Source: an uncultured Oscillospiraceae bacterium
GTDB lineage: Bacteria; Bacillota; Clostridia; Oscillospirales; Oscillospiraceae
DNA: 64,000 nt
Direction of reading: 5' to 3'
Assembly (NCBI GenBank): GCA_910577525.1
Contig: CAJTLI010000013.1
Span: forward strand, 3,063 to 67,062
The notes below the pieces were generated by a model that saw only the letters and a list, made by a program, of their open reading frames with translations, was not told the DNA's origin and did not search any database. Below, piece after piece: positions 15,053 through 24,635 of this stretch. The position numbers and the translations under genes are program-made. The number at the start of each line of letters is the position of its first letter. The stretch's first letter is position 1.

Positions 15053-18000
15053 ATGAAGAAACGACTTTTGTCGGCGGCCCTGGCCCTGGCCATGGTGCTG
15101 ACATTGCTGCCCGTTTCGGCGTTTGCGGGCGCGGCTCCGTCGCGCGGCGGAGCCAGTTTGAGTTCGTCATCCGGAACTAAAATGGAAGCTGCGCAGGAAG
15201 GCGTTACGGTTACCTGGTATCAAACCGAGCATACCTTCGGCAAAGACAATGATGGCAACGATGTAAAATCGACGGCCCCCGGTTATTATTGGTGGGATTC
15301 CAACGCACATAAGCTGTATCACGCCGAAGACGGCGTCATTGAGGGCATTAACGCCTCCGGAGGCCGCTGGCATGTCAATCCATGGGTCCCCGGCACTGCC
15401 GTCACGATACTGAGCAGCTTTACCCTGCTGGCCGATTATTCCAGCCTGGGGCAGTGGGATGCTTTCGCAACATCCTCTCTGAACGTGAACCTGAACGGCT
15501 GGAATCTGACGCTGAATGTCAATGAAAGCAACAACACCAAACTGACCAGCCTGACGGTCACCAACAGCCCGGCGGACTCCACGGTGCCTGTTACCCCCCG
15601 TCCCGCCGGTACGCTCACGCTGGGCACCTATCCTAATTTCAGCGGCCTTACAGACCGCAGCCTGACCCTGAACGTCACCAACGCGACAGTCAGCGGCGCC
15701 GTTCAGGTGACCAGCGCGGCCAACGCCGCCTACGGCATTTCCGCCACGCTGAATAACGCCGTGGTGGGCAACCTGAAGGTGACCGGCAACGACACCTATA
15801 AGGGCACCCTGTCCGTCACCATGTCCAATGACAGCACGGTGGGCACCCTTGACACCGAGAATGCCCCCCTGCGCCTGAACGCGGGCGCCGGTTCCATTGT
15901 GGGCGCCGTCACCTGTAAGGGCGCTAAGGCCGACATCGACGCCGCCGGCACCTTTGGCAAACGGGTCACTATCGCGGCCATCAACTTGGGCGACGCTGTT
16001 CTTGGCGCTAAGGACAACAAGTCCGGCGGCACCATCGACCTGACCACCGCCGCCACCGTGACCGGCAATATCACGGCCTACGGCCAGACTACCATCAACG
16101 TGAAGGATACCTCCGCCGTCGAAGGGAAGATTTCCTTCCTGGGCGGCAAGGACGGCGACGGCCCCAGCACGAATAAGGGGGTCCCCAACTGGTCCGGCGT
16201 TACCGTCAATGTCTCCGGTTATCAGACCAGCGTTGGAGGCGGCATTGAGCAGATGGTCGGCGATACGCTGAACGCCATCGTTAAGGTGGAGGATACCGCC
16301 AAGACCGGCATGATCAATTTGACGAACTGTGGCGGCACTGTCACCGTGTCCCACGCTACAACGGACGCTATTTCTTTGGGAAAAGGCACTCTGACCATTG
16401 ACAACGGCGCTGCGGTAAATGGCGCCCTTACCTTGCTTGGCGCGGGCCAGACCACCGCCACCATCTCCGGCGCGAACACCACCGTGACGGGGGATATTAC
16501 CCCCAGAAATAAGAACGTCACCCTGACCATCAACAACGGCAACTTTACCAGCACAAGTCAGACTGCGGCTATGTTGGAGCTGGGTGCGACCACCGTCAAG
16601 GGCGGCACCTTCAAGTGCCATCTGCTGCGCAGCCCTGTGCTCTACAACATCGCCTACGAGTTCGGGACGGATATACAAGCTGGCGATGCCACGACCTATA
16701 CCTACATCCCCTCCGGCGCGGTCAACGACGTGTTCAAGACCCTGATTGACATGACCCAGGCCGCAGGCGGTGTGAACAGCACCGTGATCAAGCCCGCCAA
16801 TTTTGACAGCACAGGCGGCACTTATACCTATGTTTACTTCCAGCTGGACCACGACCAGACCGGCGGCCAGCTGAATACCCCCGTGTCCATCCTGCGGATG
16901 TATGCCAACAAAGACGCCGTGCTCGACCTGCCCAGTCAGGCGGGCGGACGCAACGTGTCCAACTGGTATAAAGGCGAGGCCCCTCACAAGACCAATTACA
17001 TTATCACTAAGGCGGACGTGGATGCTTATGATGCTGGTAATCTGCCCGATAGCGCTGTGAAGCTGGTGGCCGACAGCACCGCCAGCACCAGCACCGACAT
17101 CACCGCCGTGAACCTGAGCAACACCGTCGAGGCCGTGAACAGCGGCCTGACCGTGGGTCTGGACAGCAGCCGCAAGGTCATCAAGCTCAGCGGCCTGATC
17201 ACCCTGGTGGGCAACCAGGCCACCATCCCTCTGAACCTGGTCAACTCCCGGGGCAGCATGATCCTGCATGCCACCGCCCTGGTAGACCGGCAGAACGGCC
17301 AGACCCGGCTCTTCTTCTCCAGCTCTGACCCCGGCCTGACCATCCGCGGCGACAACAAGATCCTGGCCGTCAACAACAGCACCCAGGAGTTCACCCTGGA
17401 CGGCTCCGGCCTGACTATTCGTGACGTGAACCTGCCGGTGTCCGTGGCGGGCAGCACCAATGCCAATCCCAACCACATCCAGGCGGGCCCGACCAAGGCC
17501 ACCGTCAGCGGCGGCATCGGCGGCTCCGCCGGCCGGGACAGCTACAAGGCCCGCCTGGAGGCCGACAGCGAGTTTACCGCTGGTACGCTCCAGGACAGCG
17601 AGGCCGTGCAGCAGGCACTGAACACCGTGCTGAAGGGCATCACCAAGAGCCAGGTGGATAACTGGCTGGCCACCGCCCGGCGCGCCATCGCCGCCGAGCT
17701 GAAGGATACCAACAGCGCCAAGTACGCCGACACCTACGCGGAGTGGGGCAGCGTCGAGATTGAGCCCTACCTGGACATCCAGGTGACCAACTGGACCAAC
17801 AAGACCGGCAGCCAGAGCAGCGCCAGCCTGAACGTGAATCTGACCCTCAAGTACCGTGTGGTAGCGGTAAACGTCACAAGAACAAGCAAGCCCTGGAATG
17901 ATTTGCAGATTAAGTATCCCGATTATGCCACTCAGGGTTCCGATGATGAGAAAAAGCTGGCGGCGCTTGAGCGCTATGAAGTCACCACGGGGACCCTGAA

Positions 18001-19615
18001 CCTCACCGGCAACTACGGCGACATTGAGCTCACCCTGGCGCTGCCCGATGATTTCGCGCCCGGTGGTACGCAGCTCTACGCCCACCACGGTGATTACGCG
18101 TATCAGGCCGAGACTGTGGTAGCAGGCACCGGAGCTGATGCAAATCTGCGCACAGTCACCTTCACCACCAGCCACGGCTTCTCCCCCTTCACCCTCAACG
18201 AGAAGACCCCCGTGGCCAAGGTCAACGCCATCATCAAGAACGGCACAACGGCAGGTGACGTTAACGATACAACTGATGCAGGGCTTAAGTACCTGTACGA
18301 TAACCTGAACACCGCCGTGGCCGAGGTGGCCGACAAGGGTACCATTAAGCTGTATCCGGGCTTCGCCACCGGCACCACCAACGTGCCTGTCAGCGGCAAG
18401 GCCAGAATTTTCAAGGTCGTCACCGACGCCAACAGCCAGACCAAGCTGAACTTCACCGGCAGCCAGACCAAGTTCACTGGCGATGAGGCCAACGGCAACA
18501 TGACTTATACCGTCACCCTCAGCTCCGACACTGAGGTGCCCGACGAGAAGCCGGTGAGCATCGTTGTGGCTGGCGCCGCCAACGGCTCCGCCGTGGCCAG
18601 CGCCACCAAGGCCAACTACGGCGACACGATCACCCTCACCATCAAGCCCAACGCCGGCTACGGCCTGAGCACGCTGAACGTCCGCACCAACACCGGCGCG
18701 GCCGTGACCTATCAGAGCACCACCACCAACGTGTTTACCTTCAAGGTGCCCCAGGACGTGACCACCATCACCGTCACCCCGACCTTCGCGGTGAGCAGCG
18801 TGGCCGTCATCTCGGTGACGGATACCGTCAACGGTCTGGCCAGCACCAACGCGGCCAACAACAAGGCGGCGGGCGGCAGCACCGTAACCGTCACCACCCG
18901 GCCCTTCAACGGCTACCGCACCAGCGCCGTGACCGCCGTGACCAACACCGGCGCCGCCGTGGCCGTCGCCCGCATCGCGGAGAACACCTATACCTTCGTG
19001 GTGCCCGTCACCGCCACCAGGGTGGTGATTACGCCCACCTTCTCCGCCAGTGGCCATCCCTTCACCGACGTGGCCAGCGGCCAGTGGTACTCCGACGCGG
19101 TGAGCTTCGGCTACCGCCACGGCATGTTCACGGGCTATAACGGCTCCAGCACCCGCTTTGCCGGCATGGAGAAGTTGACCCGCGCCGAGCTGGTGGTCAT
19201 CCTGTACCGCCTGTCCAACGAGCCCGCCACCACCAGCAACAGCGGCTTCAGCGATGTGAGCCCCAGCGCCTGGTATGCCAAGGCCATCACCTGGGCCACC
19301 CAGAACAACATCGTGCGGGGCGGCGACAACAACCGGTTCTACCCGCTGAACTACGTCACCCGCGAGGAGCTGTCCCAGATGCTGTATGGCTACAACAGCT
19401 ACCGCGGCGGCACCTCCGGCGTGACCGGCAATCTGTCCCGGTTTGTTGACTCCAACCGGGTCCATGCCTATCACCTGGCGGCCATGCAGTGGGCCGTGGG
19501 CAACAACGTCGTCCAGGGCAGCGGCAATCAGCTGAATCCCGGCGGCAACGCCACCCGCTATGAGGCGGCCACCATGCTCATGCGGTATGCCCAGACCTTC
19601 ATGGGGCGGACCTGA
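15053..19615 (+). CDS. Large surface protein with three S-layer homology domains
   Basis: A 1520-residue exported protein. The signal peptide is MKKRLLSAALALAMVLTLLP, cleaved after about VSAFAGA. Residues ~60-550 are Thr/Asn/Gly-rich beta-strand repeats of a beta-solenoid type (many TVTG/NGGN-like turns). Two repeats at about 1170-1333 (NPNAGYG- and RPFNGYR-centred) resemble bacterial InlB-B/Big-type repeats. Three SLH domains fill the last ~186 residues (HPFTDVASGQWYSDAVSFGY, GFSDVSPSAWYAKAI, RFVDSNRVHAYHLAAM), which normally bind pyruvylated secondary wall polymer. The ATG at 15053 has ATAAGGAGG upstream; an in-frame ATG at 14966 also has AAGGAGG but would put 29 charged residues before the signal peptide. 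Confidence 0.88.
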   Translation: MKKRLLSAALALAMVLTLLPVSAFAGAAPSRGGASLSSSSGTKMEAAQEGVTVTWYQTEHTFGKDNDGNDVKSTAPGYYWWDSNAHKLYHAEDGVIEGINASGGRWHVNPWVPGTAVTILSSFTLLADYSSLGQWDAFATSSLNVNLNGWNLTLNVNESNNTKLTSLTVTNSPADSTVPVTPRPAGTLTLGTYPNFSGLTDRSLTLNVTNATVSGAVQVTSAANAAYGISATLNNAVVGNLKVTGNDTYKGTLSVTMSNDSTVGTLDTENAPLRLNAGAGSIVGAVTCKGAKADIDAAGTFGKRVTIAAINLGDAVLGAKDNKSGGTIDLTTAATVTGNITAYGQTTINVKDTSAVEGKISFLGGKDGDGPSTNKGVPNWSGVTVNVSGYQTSVGGGIEQMVGDTLNAIVKVEDTAKTGMINLTNCGGTVTVSHATTDAISLGKGTLTIDNGAAVNGALTLLGAGQTTATISGANTTVTGDITPRNKNVTLTINNGNFTSTSQTAAMLELGATTVKGGTFKCHLLRSPVLYNIAYEFGTDIQAGDATTYTYIPSGAVNDVFKTLIDMTQAAGGVNSTVIKPANFDSTGGTYTYVYFQLDHDQTGGQLNTPVSILRMYANKDAVLDLPSQAGGRNVSNWYKGEAPHKTNYIITKADVDAYDAGNLPDSAVKLVADSTASTSTDITAVNLSNTVEAVNSGLTVGLDSSRKVIKLSGLITLVGNQATIPLNLVNSRGSMILHATALVDRQNGQTRLFFSSSDPGLTIRGDNKILAVNNSTQEFTLDGSGLTIRDVNLPVSVAGSTNANPNHIQAGPTKATVSGGIGGSAGRDSYKARLEADSEFTAGTLQDSEAVQQALNTVLKGITKSQVDNWLATARRAIAAELKDTNSAKYADTYAEWGSVEIEPYLDIQVTNWTNKTGSQSSASLNVNLTLKYRVVAVNVTRTSKPWNDLQIKYPDYATQGSDDEKKLAALERYEVTTGTLNLTGNYGDIELTLALPDDFAPGGTQLYAHHGDYAYQAETVVAGTGADANLRTVTFTTSHGFSPFTLNEKTPVAKVNAIIKNGTTAGDVNDTTDAGLKYLYDNLNTAVAEVADKGTIKLYPGFATGTTNVPVSGKARIFKVVTDANSQTKLNFTGSQTKFTGDEANGNMTYTVTLSSDTEVPDEKPVSIVVAGAANGSAVASATKANYGDTITLTIKPNAGYGLSTLNVRTNTGAAVTYQSTTTNVFTFKVPQDVTTITVTPTFAVSSVAVISVTDTVNGLASTNAANNKAAGGSTVTVTTRPFNGYRTSAVTAVTNTGAAVAVARIAENTYTFVVPVTATRVVITPTFSASGHPFTDVASGQWYSDAVSFGYRHGMFTGYNGSSTRFAGMEKLTRAELVVILYRLSNEPATTSNSGFSDVSPSAWYAKAITWATQNNIVRGGDNNRFYPLNYVTREELSQMLYGYNSYRGGTSGVTGNLSRFVDSNRVHAYHLAAMQWAVGNNVVQGSGNQLNPGGNATRYEAATMLMRYAQTFMGRT

Positions 19616-19647
19616 TTGACCCCAACGGGCGCACAAGTTTCAAAAAG

Positions 19648-19680
19648 CCGCCGGCCAGGAAACTGGCCGGCGGTCTTTCT
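19648..19680 (+). terminator. SLH-gene terminator
   Basis: An 11-bp stem CCGCCGGCCAG with loop GAAA and its complement, followed by TCTTTCTT. Confidence 0.8.
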
Positions 19681-19783
19681 TAGATAATCTTTTTAAAAGT
19701 TTTAAGATCGGGAAAACGCCCTTGAAAAGCACGGGTCCTTTGATGTATGATACAAAAAGACCCATGGGAAAGGTTGGGGCCAT

Positions 19784-20980
19784 ATGAACAAGGAATTTTT
19801 GAAGAAAATCTTTTACAAATCGCTGACGGGTTTCCTGTCTCTGGCCCTGGCGATTCTGCTGTTCTTCTGCATCCGGAGTCTGGACGAGCTGCGGCGGGGC
19901 TTCCGGTGGATCATGGATATCCTCATGCCGTTCATCTATGGGGGCACGCTGGCCTATCTGCTGAAAACCCCCTGCAACTACCTGGAGGGGAAGTTTCAGG
20001 CCCTTCTGCCGGAGAAGGGAAAGCGGTACGCCAATGTGCTCAGCGTGGTGACGGTGCTGCTGCTGAGCCTGCTGGTGATCTACCTGCTGCTGAGCAGCGT
20101 GATTCCGGAGATGGTTGACAGCATTGTGGCGCTGGCTCTGATGGTTCCCGGCCGGGTGGAGGACCTGGCCCTCTGGGTGGTGGAGCATCTGGAGGGCAAT
20201 GAGGAGCTGCAAAGCTATGCCAGCGCCATGTTTTCCGATATGGAGAACTGGCTCAGAAACTGGGCCACCACGGACCTGCTGCCTACGGTGCAGGGGATGA
20301 TGCAGGGCATGATGGGCATGATGGGCGACGTGATGACCACAGTGGGCTCGGTGCTGACGGTGCTGAAAAATGTGGTGCTGGGCCTCATCATCTGCGTGTA
20401 CTCCCTGCTGAGCCGCAGGAAATTTGCCAAGCACGGCAAAGCGCTGGTGTACGCCGCCCTCAAGCCGGAGTGGGCTGAGGCCGCGCTTCGGGAGCTCCGC
20501 TTCGTCGACAGCACATTTGTAGGCTTTTTCGGCGGGAAAATTTTGGACAGCGCCATTGTAGGGGTGATCTGCTACATATTCTGCGCCATCATGACCGCCA
20601 CCGCCGGTTTCCAGAACGCCGTGCTCATCAGCGTGATTATCGGCGTGACCAATGTGATTCCCTATTTCGGGCCCTTTATCGGCGCGGTGCCCGCCGCGCT
20701 GCTGATCCTGATTTCCAGCCCCCGGAACTGTCTGATTTTCCTGATTTTCCTGCTGATTTTGCAGCAGTTCGACGGCAACGTGCTGGGGCCCAAGCTGCTG
20801 GCGGGGAGCGTGGGCCTCACCAGCTTCTGGGTGCTGTTCTCTATCACTCTGTTCCAGGGCCTGTTCGGCTTTGTGGGCATTCTGGTAGGGGTGCCGGTGT
20901 TCGCGGTGATCTACGACCTGCTTCGGCGGTGGATTGTGCGGGGGCTGAAAAAACACGGCAAGCTGGATGTGCTGCAATAG
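19784..20980 (+). CDS. AI-2E family transporter
   Basis: A 398-residue polytopic membrane protein of the AI-2E transporter family (UPF0118). It has hydrophobic segments near 17-30, 45-60, 80-105, 195-215 and four or five more after residue 245, and the family block GVTNVIPYFGPFIGAVPAAL with QQFDGNVLGPKLLAGSVGL. Family members export small molecules such as autoinducer-2 or exchange sodium and protons; the substrate is unknown here. The start has AAAGGTTGGGG upstream. It is a single-gene unit between two terminators. Confidence 0.88.
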   Translation: MNKEFLKKIFYKSLTGFLSLALAILLFFCIRSLDELRRGFRWIMDILMPFIYGGTLAYLLKTPCNYLEGKFQALLPEKGKRYANVLSVVTVLLLSLLVIYLLLSSVIPEMVDSIVALALMVPGRVEDLALWVVEHLEGNEELQSYASAMFSDMENWLRNWATTDLLPTVQGMMQGMMGMMGDVMTTVGSVLTVLKNVVLGLIICVYSLLSRRKFAKHGKALVYAALKPEWAEAALRELRFVDSTFVGFFGGKILDSAIVGVICYIFCAIMTATAGFQNAVLISVIIGVTNVIPYFGPFIGAVPAALLILISSPRNCLIFLIFLLILQQFDGNVLGPKLLAGSVGLTSFWVLFSITLFQGLFGFVGILVGVPVFAVIYDLLRRWIVRGLKKHGKLDVLQ

Positions 20981-20992
20981 CGGCGGACACAG

Positions 20993-21031
20993 AAACCTCC
21001 GCCTCCCAGACGTGGGAGGCGGAGGTTTTTT
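20993..21031 (+). terminator. Terminator after the AI-2E gene
   Basis: A 16-bp near-perfect stem (AAACCTCCGCCTCCCA and complement) with a 4-base loop and a TTTTTT tail; probably used by both convergent genes. Confidence 0.85.
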
Positions 21032-21037
21032 GGTACG

Positions 21038-21583
21038 CTAGTCCGGGCCGGAGGGGCTGAGGGAGGTTGTGGGCCGGCTGTCGCCGACGGTCTCGTTGGA
21101 GTCGCCGCGCCGGTCCTCCTCATCCAGCACGCTCTCCACCCGTTCCGGGTCCTTTTTCGGGCGCCGCATGGCCATGGCCAGCTTATAGCCGTTCTGGTCG
21201 TGGATCATCAGGTAGCGCAGATCCTCTGGGGGCACCCGGTCCCCACGCATGACGGCGGCGGCGATTTTGTCGCACTTGCGCATCATCTTCAGGGTTTTTT
21301 CCATGGTGTCCAGCTGCTTTTTCTTGGTCTCCATGGCGTCGAGGTGGCCTTCGATCAGGCTGTTCTGCCTGGCGTGACGCTCCTCCAGCTCCCGCTGGAG
21401 CTGACTTTGCCGGTCCAGATAGTTCAGCGCCTGCTTGGACAGAGACAGCTTGTCCGCGGCGGGCTTTTTCTGGGGGAATTGAGCCTGCCCCTTGGAGGGA
21501 GCGTCCCCCTTTTTTGCCAGAGCCCTGTCCAATTTCTCATTTCGCCGCATTTCCCTTGCAGCGCGCAGCTCCACGTTCACCAC
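21038..21583 (-). CDS. Coiled-coil hypothetical protein
   Basis: A ~180-residue charged, cytoplasmic-looking protein. Residues ~45-100 (LSLSKQALNYLDRQSQLQRE and on to MEKTLKMMRKCDKIAAAV) have a heptad pattern of a coiled coil; the last 35 residues are acidic and low-complexity. No domain is recognised. Three GTG codons (21583, 21580, 21574) lie within reach of GAAAGGAAG, so the exact start is uncertain by a few residues. Confidence 0.6.
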   Translation of the reverse strand: MVNVELRAAREMRRNEKLDRALAKKGDAPSKGQAQFPQKKPAADKLSLSKQALNYLDRQSQLQRELEERHARQNSLIEGHLDAMETKKKQLDTMEKTLKMMRKCDKIAAAVMRGDRVPPEDLRYLMIHDQNGYKLAMAMRRPKKDPERVESVLDEEDRRGDSNETVGDSRPTTSLSPSGPD

Positions 21584-21663
21584 TTCCTTTCCGTTTGCTT
21601 CTCTGTGGAATATATCGGAAGGTTTTGGGGCGGGGTTAAGAGGAAACCGGCGCGGAGGAAAAA

Positions 21664-21915
21664 TTATCCCCAGTCATGGCGGGAGGTGGACAGCCCGGCG
21701 GCGGAAAAAGCCTCCACAATGGCCTCGATCCGCTGGAAGCAGTGGGGATCGTCCAGGGTTTTGTCGTCCAGGACGGCTTGGATGGCGGCGATGGCGTCCA
21801 GGGCGCGGGATTCCACAGCGGCGGGAAGGGGAGGAGCGCCCTGAGCGCTCAGATAGGAGAGGACCAGGTCGCCCAGGGCCTTGGCGTAGATCTGATGGAC
21901 GGCAGAGTCAGTCAT
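21664..21915 (-). CDS. Small hypothetical protein (83 aa)
   Basis: Starts MTDSAVHQIYAKALGDLVLS and continues as an alpha-helical 83-residue protein with no recognised domain. The ATG at 21915 has GAGGTGA upstream. It is divergent from the small HTH gene, with about 90 bases between them, and could share control with it. The longer open frame upstream has no RBS and is not used. Confidence 0.55.
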   Translation of the reverse strand: MTDSAVHQIYAKALGDLVLSYLSAQGAPPLPAAVESRALDAIAAIQAVLDDKTLDDPHCFQRIEAIVEAFSAAGLSTSRHDWG

Positions 21916-22008
21916 TTCATTCACCTCAGTGGCATTATACCCGTAATCTCGGGAATATTCAAGCCCTATCACGCAAAATATAATAGAAATCACAAGGAGG
22001 CGCTGCTT

Positions 22009-22218
22009 GTGATTTCTTACCAGCCGCTTTGGGAGACCATGCGCAAGAAAAATATTACAACATATGCTCTGATTAAGAACCATCAATTCAGCCGCGGCAC
22101 GTTGGACTCACTGAAGCATGACCGAAATATATCCACGGCAACTCTGGATGATATTTGCAGAATTCTGAATTGCCGCGTGGAGGATGTGCTGGTATATATC
22201 CCCAGTGAGCATAAATGA
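22009..22218 (+). CDS. Cro/CI-type HTH protein (69 aa)
   Basis: A single helix-turn-helix domain: PLWETMRKKNITTYALIKNH, SRGTLDSLKHDRNISTATLD, DICRILNCRVEDVLVYIP. This is the short XRE/Cro variant (HTH_26) common in Firmicutes. The GTG at 22009 is chosen because AAGGAGG lies eight bases upstream. A terminator follows directly. The target is unknown; autoregulation and control of the divergent 83-aa gene are possible. Confidence 0.75.
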   Translation: MISYQPLWETMRKKNITTYALIKNHQFSRGTLDSLKHDRNISTATLDDICRILNCRVEDVLVYIPSEHK

Positions 22219-22220
22219 TA

Positions 22221-22255
22221 CCCCCCTCTGTGCGCCGCGCAGAAGGGGGGTTTTT
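22221..22255. terminator. Terminator between HTH gene and birA
   Basis: CCCCCC (22221-22226) pairs with GGGGGG (22245-22250), extended by CTG..GC/GC..CAG, followed by TTTTT on the plus strand. Confidence 0.75.
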
Positions 22256-23232
22256 CATATCATTTTTACCGTCCCGGAGGAGATCATGTGCTCCCGTCCG
22301 TCGTCTCCCGCCACCCGCAGGGCGAAGCTTTCGTCCAGCCTAACGGCGGTCCCGGTCAGGAGCACCCCCTCTCCGTCGAAGCTGACCCGCCGCCCCAGCG
22401 TGAGGCAGCGGCTCCGGTAGCGCTCCAGATACTCCCTGCGCCGGGCGGGGAAGTCCCGGCTGAGCTGGTCCAGCGCCTCCAGCAGGCACACGGCCAGGTG
22501 ATTCTGCTCCACCGGCCAGCCCTCCAGCGCCAGAGAGGTGGCGATGTCCTCCAAACCCTGGGCCCGGAAGGTTTCGGCGGTCTGGCCCATGTTGACGCCC
22601 ATGCCCACCACCACATAATCCGGCTCGCCGCTCTCCCCCAAAAAGGACAGCTCGGTGAGGATGCCGCACAGCTTCTTCCCGTTGAGGTAGAGGTCGTTGA
22701 GCCACTTGATGTCTGCCGGGGCTCCGCTGGCCCGCTCCACGGCCTCCCGCGCCGCCACCCCGACCCAGCCCGTCAGGGTGAGCAGGTCCGGCAGTCTGAC
22801 CAGGCTGGGCCGCAGCAGCACCGACAGATACAGCCCGTCCCCCTTGGGGGACTGGAAGGACCGCCCGTGGGTGCCCCGGCCTCCGGACTGCTCCTCCGCC
22901 AGCAGGGCGGTCCCTGTAGGCGCCCCCGCCGCGGCCATGGCCTTCAGCCGGGTGTTGGTGGAGTCCACCAGGGGCTCCACCAGAACCTTTCCGGCAAACA
23001 GATTATCCTCCCCCAGACGGGCGGAGATATAGGGGGCGGACAGGGCGGGAGGGGGGCCAGCCAGCCGGTACCCCTTTCGGGTGGAGGACTCGATGGGCCA
23101 CCCGGCAGCCCGCAGGGCCTCGATCTCCTTCCACACCGACGCCCGGGTGACGCCCAGGGCGCGGCTCATCTCCTGGCCGGAGACATAGCCCGAGGCCCGG
23201 GCCAGCAGGGCGGCCACCTGATCTCGTTCCAT
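22255..23232 (-). CDS. birA: Biotin-[acetyl-CoA-carboxylase] ligase / biotin repressor
   Basis: A 325-residue bifunctional BirA. Residues 1-60 are the winged HTH (YVSGQEMSRALGVTRASVWK). Residues 75-260 are the ligase: EEQSGGRGTHGRSFQSPKG is the biotinyl-AMP loop (GRG.HGR motif), followed by IKWLNDLYLNGKKLCGILTE and VVVGMGVNMGQ. The last ~50 residues form the SH3-like domain. It charges biotin onto acyl-CoA carboxylases and, with the HTH present, probably represses biotin genes. The ATG at 23232 follows GGAGGAGG. It starts 5 bases after the htrA-like gene ends, so the two probably share a transcript. Confidence 0.93.
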   Translation of the reverse strand: MERDQVAALLARASGYVSGQEMSRALGVTRASVWKEIEALRAAGWPIESSTRKGYRLAGPPPALSAPYISARLGEDNLFAGKVLVEPLVDSTNTRLKAMAAAGAPTGTALLAEEQSGGRGTHGRSFQSPKGDGLYLSVLLRPSLVRLPDLLTLTGWVGVAAREAVERASGAPADIKWLNDLYLNGKKLCGILTELSFLGESGEPDYVVVGMGVNMGQTAETFRAQGLEDIATSLALEGWPVEQNHLAVCLLEALDQLSRDFPARRREYLERYRSRCLTLGRRVSFDGEGVLLTGTAVRLDESFALRVAGDDGREHMISSGTVKMI

Positions 23233-23237
23233 GGCGG

Positions 23238-24530
23238 TCAGCCCTCCTCCAGGCTGTCGGTCAGGGGGAAGGAGATCTCCAGCTCCCGGCCCTCCCGGAG
23301 AACGGTGCAGGTCAGCTCGCCGCCCGCGCCGGTGCGGTAGAGCACCCGCCGCAGCTCCACCAGCGAGGTCACGGAGGAGCCGTTGGCGGACAGGATGAGG
23401 TCGCCCTCCCGCAGGCCCGCCTCTTTGGGGGCGTCGCCCGTTACCTCGACGACCAGAATACCCTTCCGGTCCTCCGCCTGGGCGGCGCGGCACTGGATAC
23501 CGATGGCGGGCCGCCAGCTCCGGCCAGTGGCCAGAATGTGGTTGACGAAGGGCAGGGCGTCGGTGATGGGGATGGCCAGACCCATCCCCTCCAGCACCAT
23601 CGCGTCGTCGATTGCCTCGCCCTCCTCCCGGACCAGGCCGGTGATTTTGGCGCAGGTGATGCCCACCACCTGCCCGGCCTCGTTGACCAGCGCGCCGCCG
23701 GAGTTGCCGGGATTCAGGGGGTTGGAGATCTGAATAAGGCCCAGGGGGCTGCCCGACTCGTCCTCGTCCCGGCCCAGGGCGGACACGATGCCCACCGACA
23801 TGGAGCCCCGCAGATAGCCCATGGGATTGCCCACGGCGTACACCCAGTCGCCCACGGCCAGCTGGTCCGAGTCGCCCAGGCTGGCGGGGGTGAGCTCCGC
23901 GCCTTCAGGGTCAAATTTCAGCACTGCCAGGTCAAACTGCTCGTCAAAACCGATGACCTTGGCGGAGTAGACCAGGCTCTGGTCGATGAGCAGCCGGACG
24001 CTTACATCCACGGCCTCGTCGATGATATGATAGTTGGTGAGTACGTAGCCGGAGCCGGTGACGATCACGCCGGTCCCGATGCTCTGGCCGCCGGACTGCC
24101 AGTAGTTGTCGGGGTGGCCGGCCTCCACGGACACCAGAGAGGGCAGAGACCTCTGATAGGCCTGCCTGCCGCTGAGGGCGGGTCCGGCCGGATGGGAGGA
24201 CAGGCTCACCGACGGGTCGGGATCTCCCCAGGGCAGGTCGTCGGGGGACCACTCCGGGTCATAGGAGGCCTCCCGGCTGGGCCAGGGGCGGGGGTCGTCG
24301 TGGGAATAGCCGGGCCGGCGGTTCTCCTCCAGCGTCTGGATGATGCCGTTCACCGCCCAGCAGCATACGCCGCCCACCAGGGCCAGGCAGAGCACGACGG
24401 CGGTGACGGCGATGACCCAGCGCTGCACCCGGCGGCGGGGCTTCTGAGGGGGCGGCGTCAGAAGGGAGGGGACGGGGGGCGGCGGAACGCCGGGGCCCTG
24501 GGGCCAGCGGTGGTTGAGATAATTGTCCAT
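23238..24530 (-). CDS. HtrA/DegP-type membrane-anchored serine protease
   Basis: A 430-residue protein: Pro-rich cytoplasmic N-terminus, one transmembrane helix (about 38-60), a trypsin-like domain and one PDZ domain (about 330-415). The catalytic triad is His168 (NYHIID), Asp200 (EQFDLAVLKF) and Ser277 (NPGNSGGALVN). It acts outside the membrane on misfolded or regulatory proteins. It is encoded just downstream of a two-component system on the same strand, which may control it, as is common for envelope-stress proteases. An unusual low-complexity acidic linker (residues 75-115) lies between membrane and protease. Confidence 0.92.
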   Translation of the reverse strand: MDNYLNHRWPQGPGVPPPPVPSLLTPPPQKPRRRVQRWVIAVTAVVLCLALVGGVCCWAVNGIIQTLEENRRPGYSHDDPRPWPSREASYDPEWSPDDLPWGDPDPSVSLSSHPAGPALSGRQAYQRSLPSLVSVEAGHPDNYWQSGGQSIGTGVIVTGSGYVLTNYHIIDEAVDVSVRLLIDQSLVYSAKVIGFDEQFDLAVLKFDPEGAELTPASLGDSDQLAVGDWVYAVGNPMGYLRGSMSVGIVSALGRDEDESGSPLGLIQISNPLNPGNSGGALVNEAGQVVGITCAKITGLVREEGEAIDDAMVLEGMGLAIPITDALPFVNHILATGRSWRPAIGIQCRAAQAEDRKGILVVEVTGDAPKEAGLREGDLILSANGSSVTSLVELRRVLYRTGAGGELTCTVLREGRELEISFPLTDSLEEG

Positions 24531-24635
24531 GGGATGGCCCTCCTTGCAAGTTCAAAACTGAGGTGTGGAGCGCTGCGATTCTTGAGCCCCCGGGGAGCCC
24601 GGGGGCGGCGCGGGGTGACGGGGAGCCTGCGCGGC

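Noticed and set aside
15167..19636. A 1489-codon open frame antisense to the SLH gene
   Set aside because: It has no RBS or domain, and its residues are the shadow expected from the GC-rich, Thr/Asn/Gly-biased sense codons. The sense frame has a signal peptide, SLH domains, promoter and terminator.
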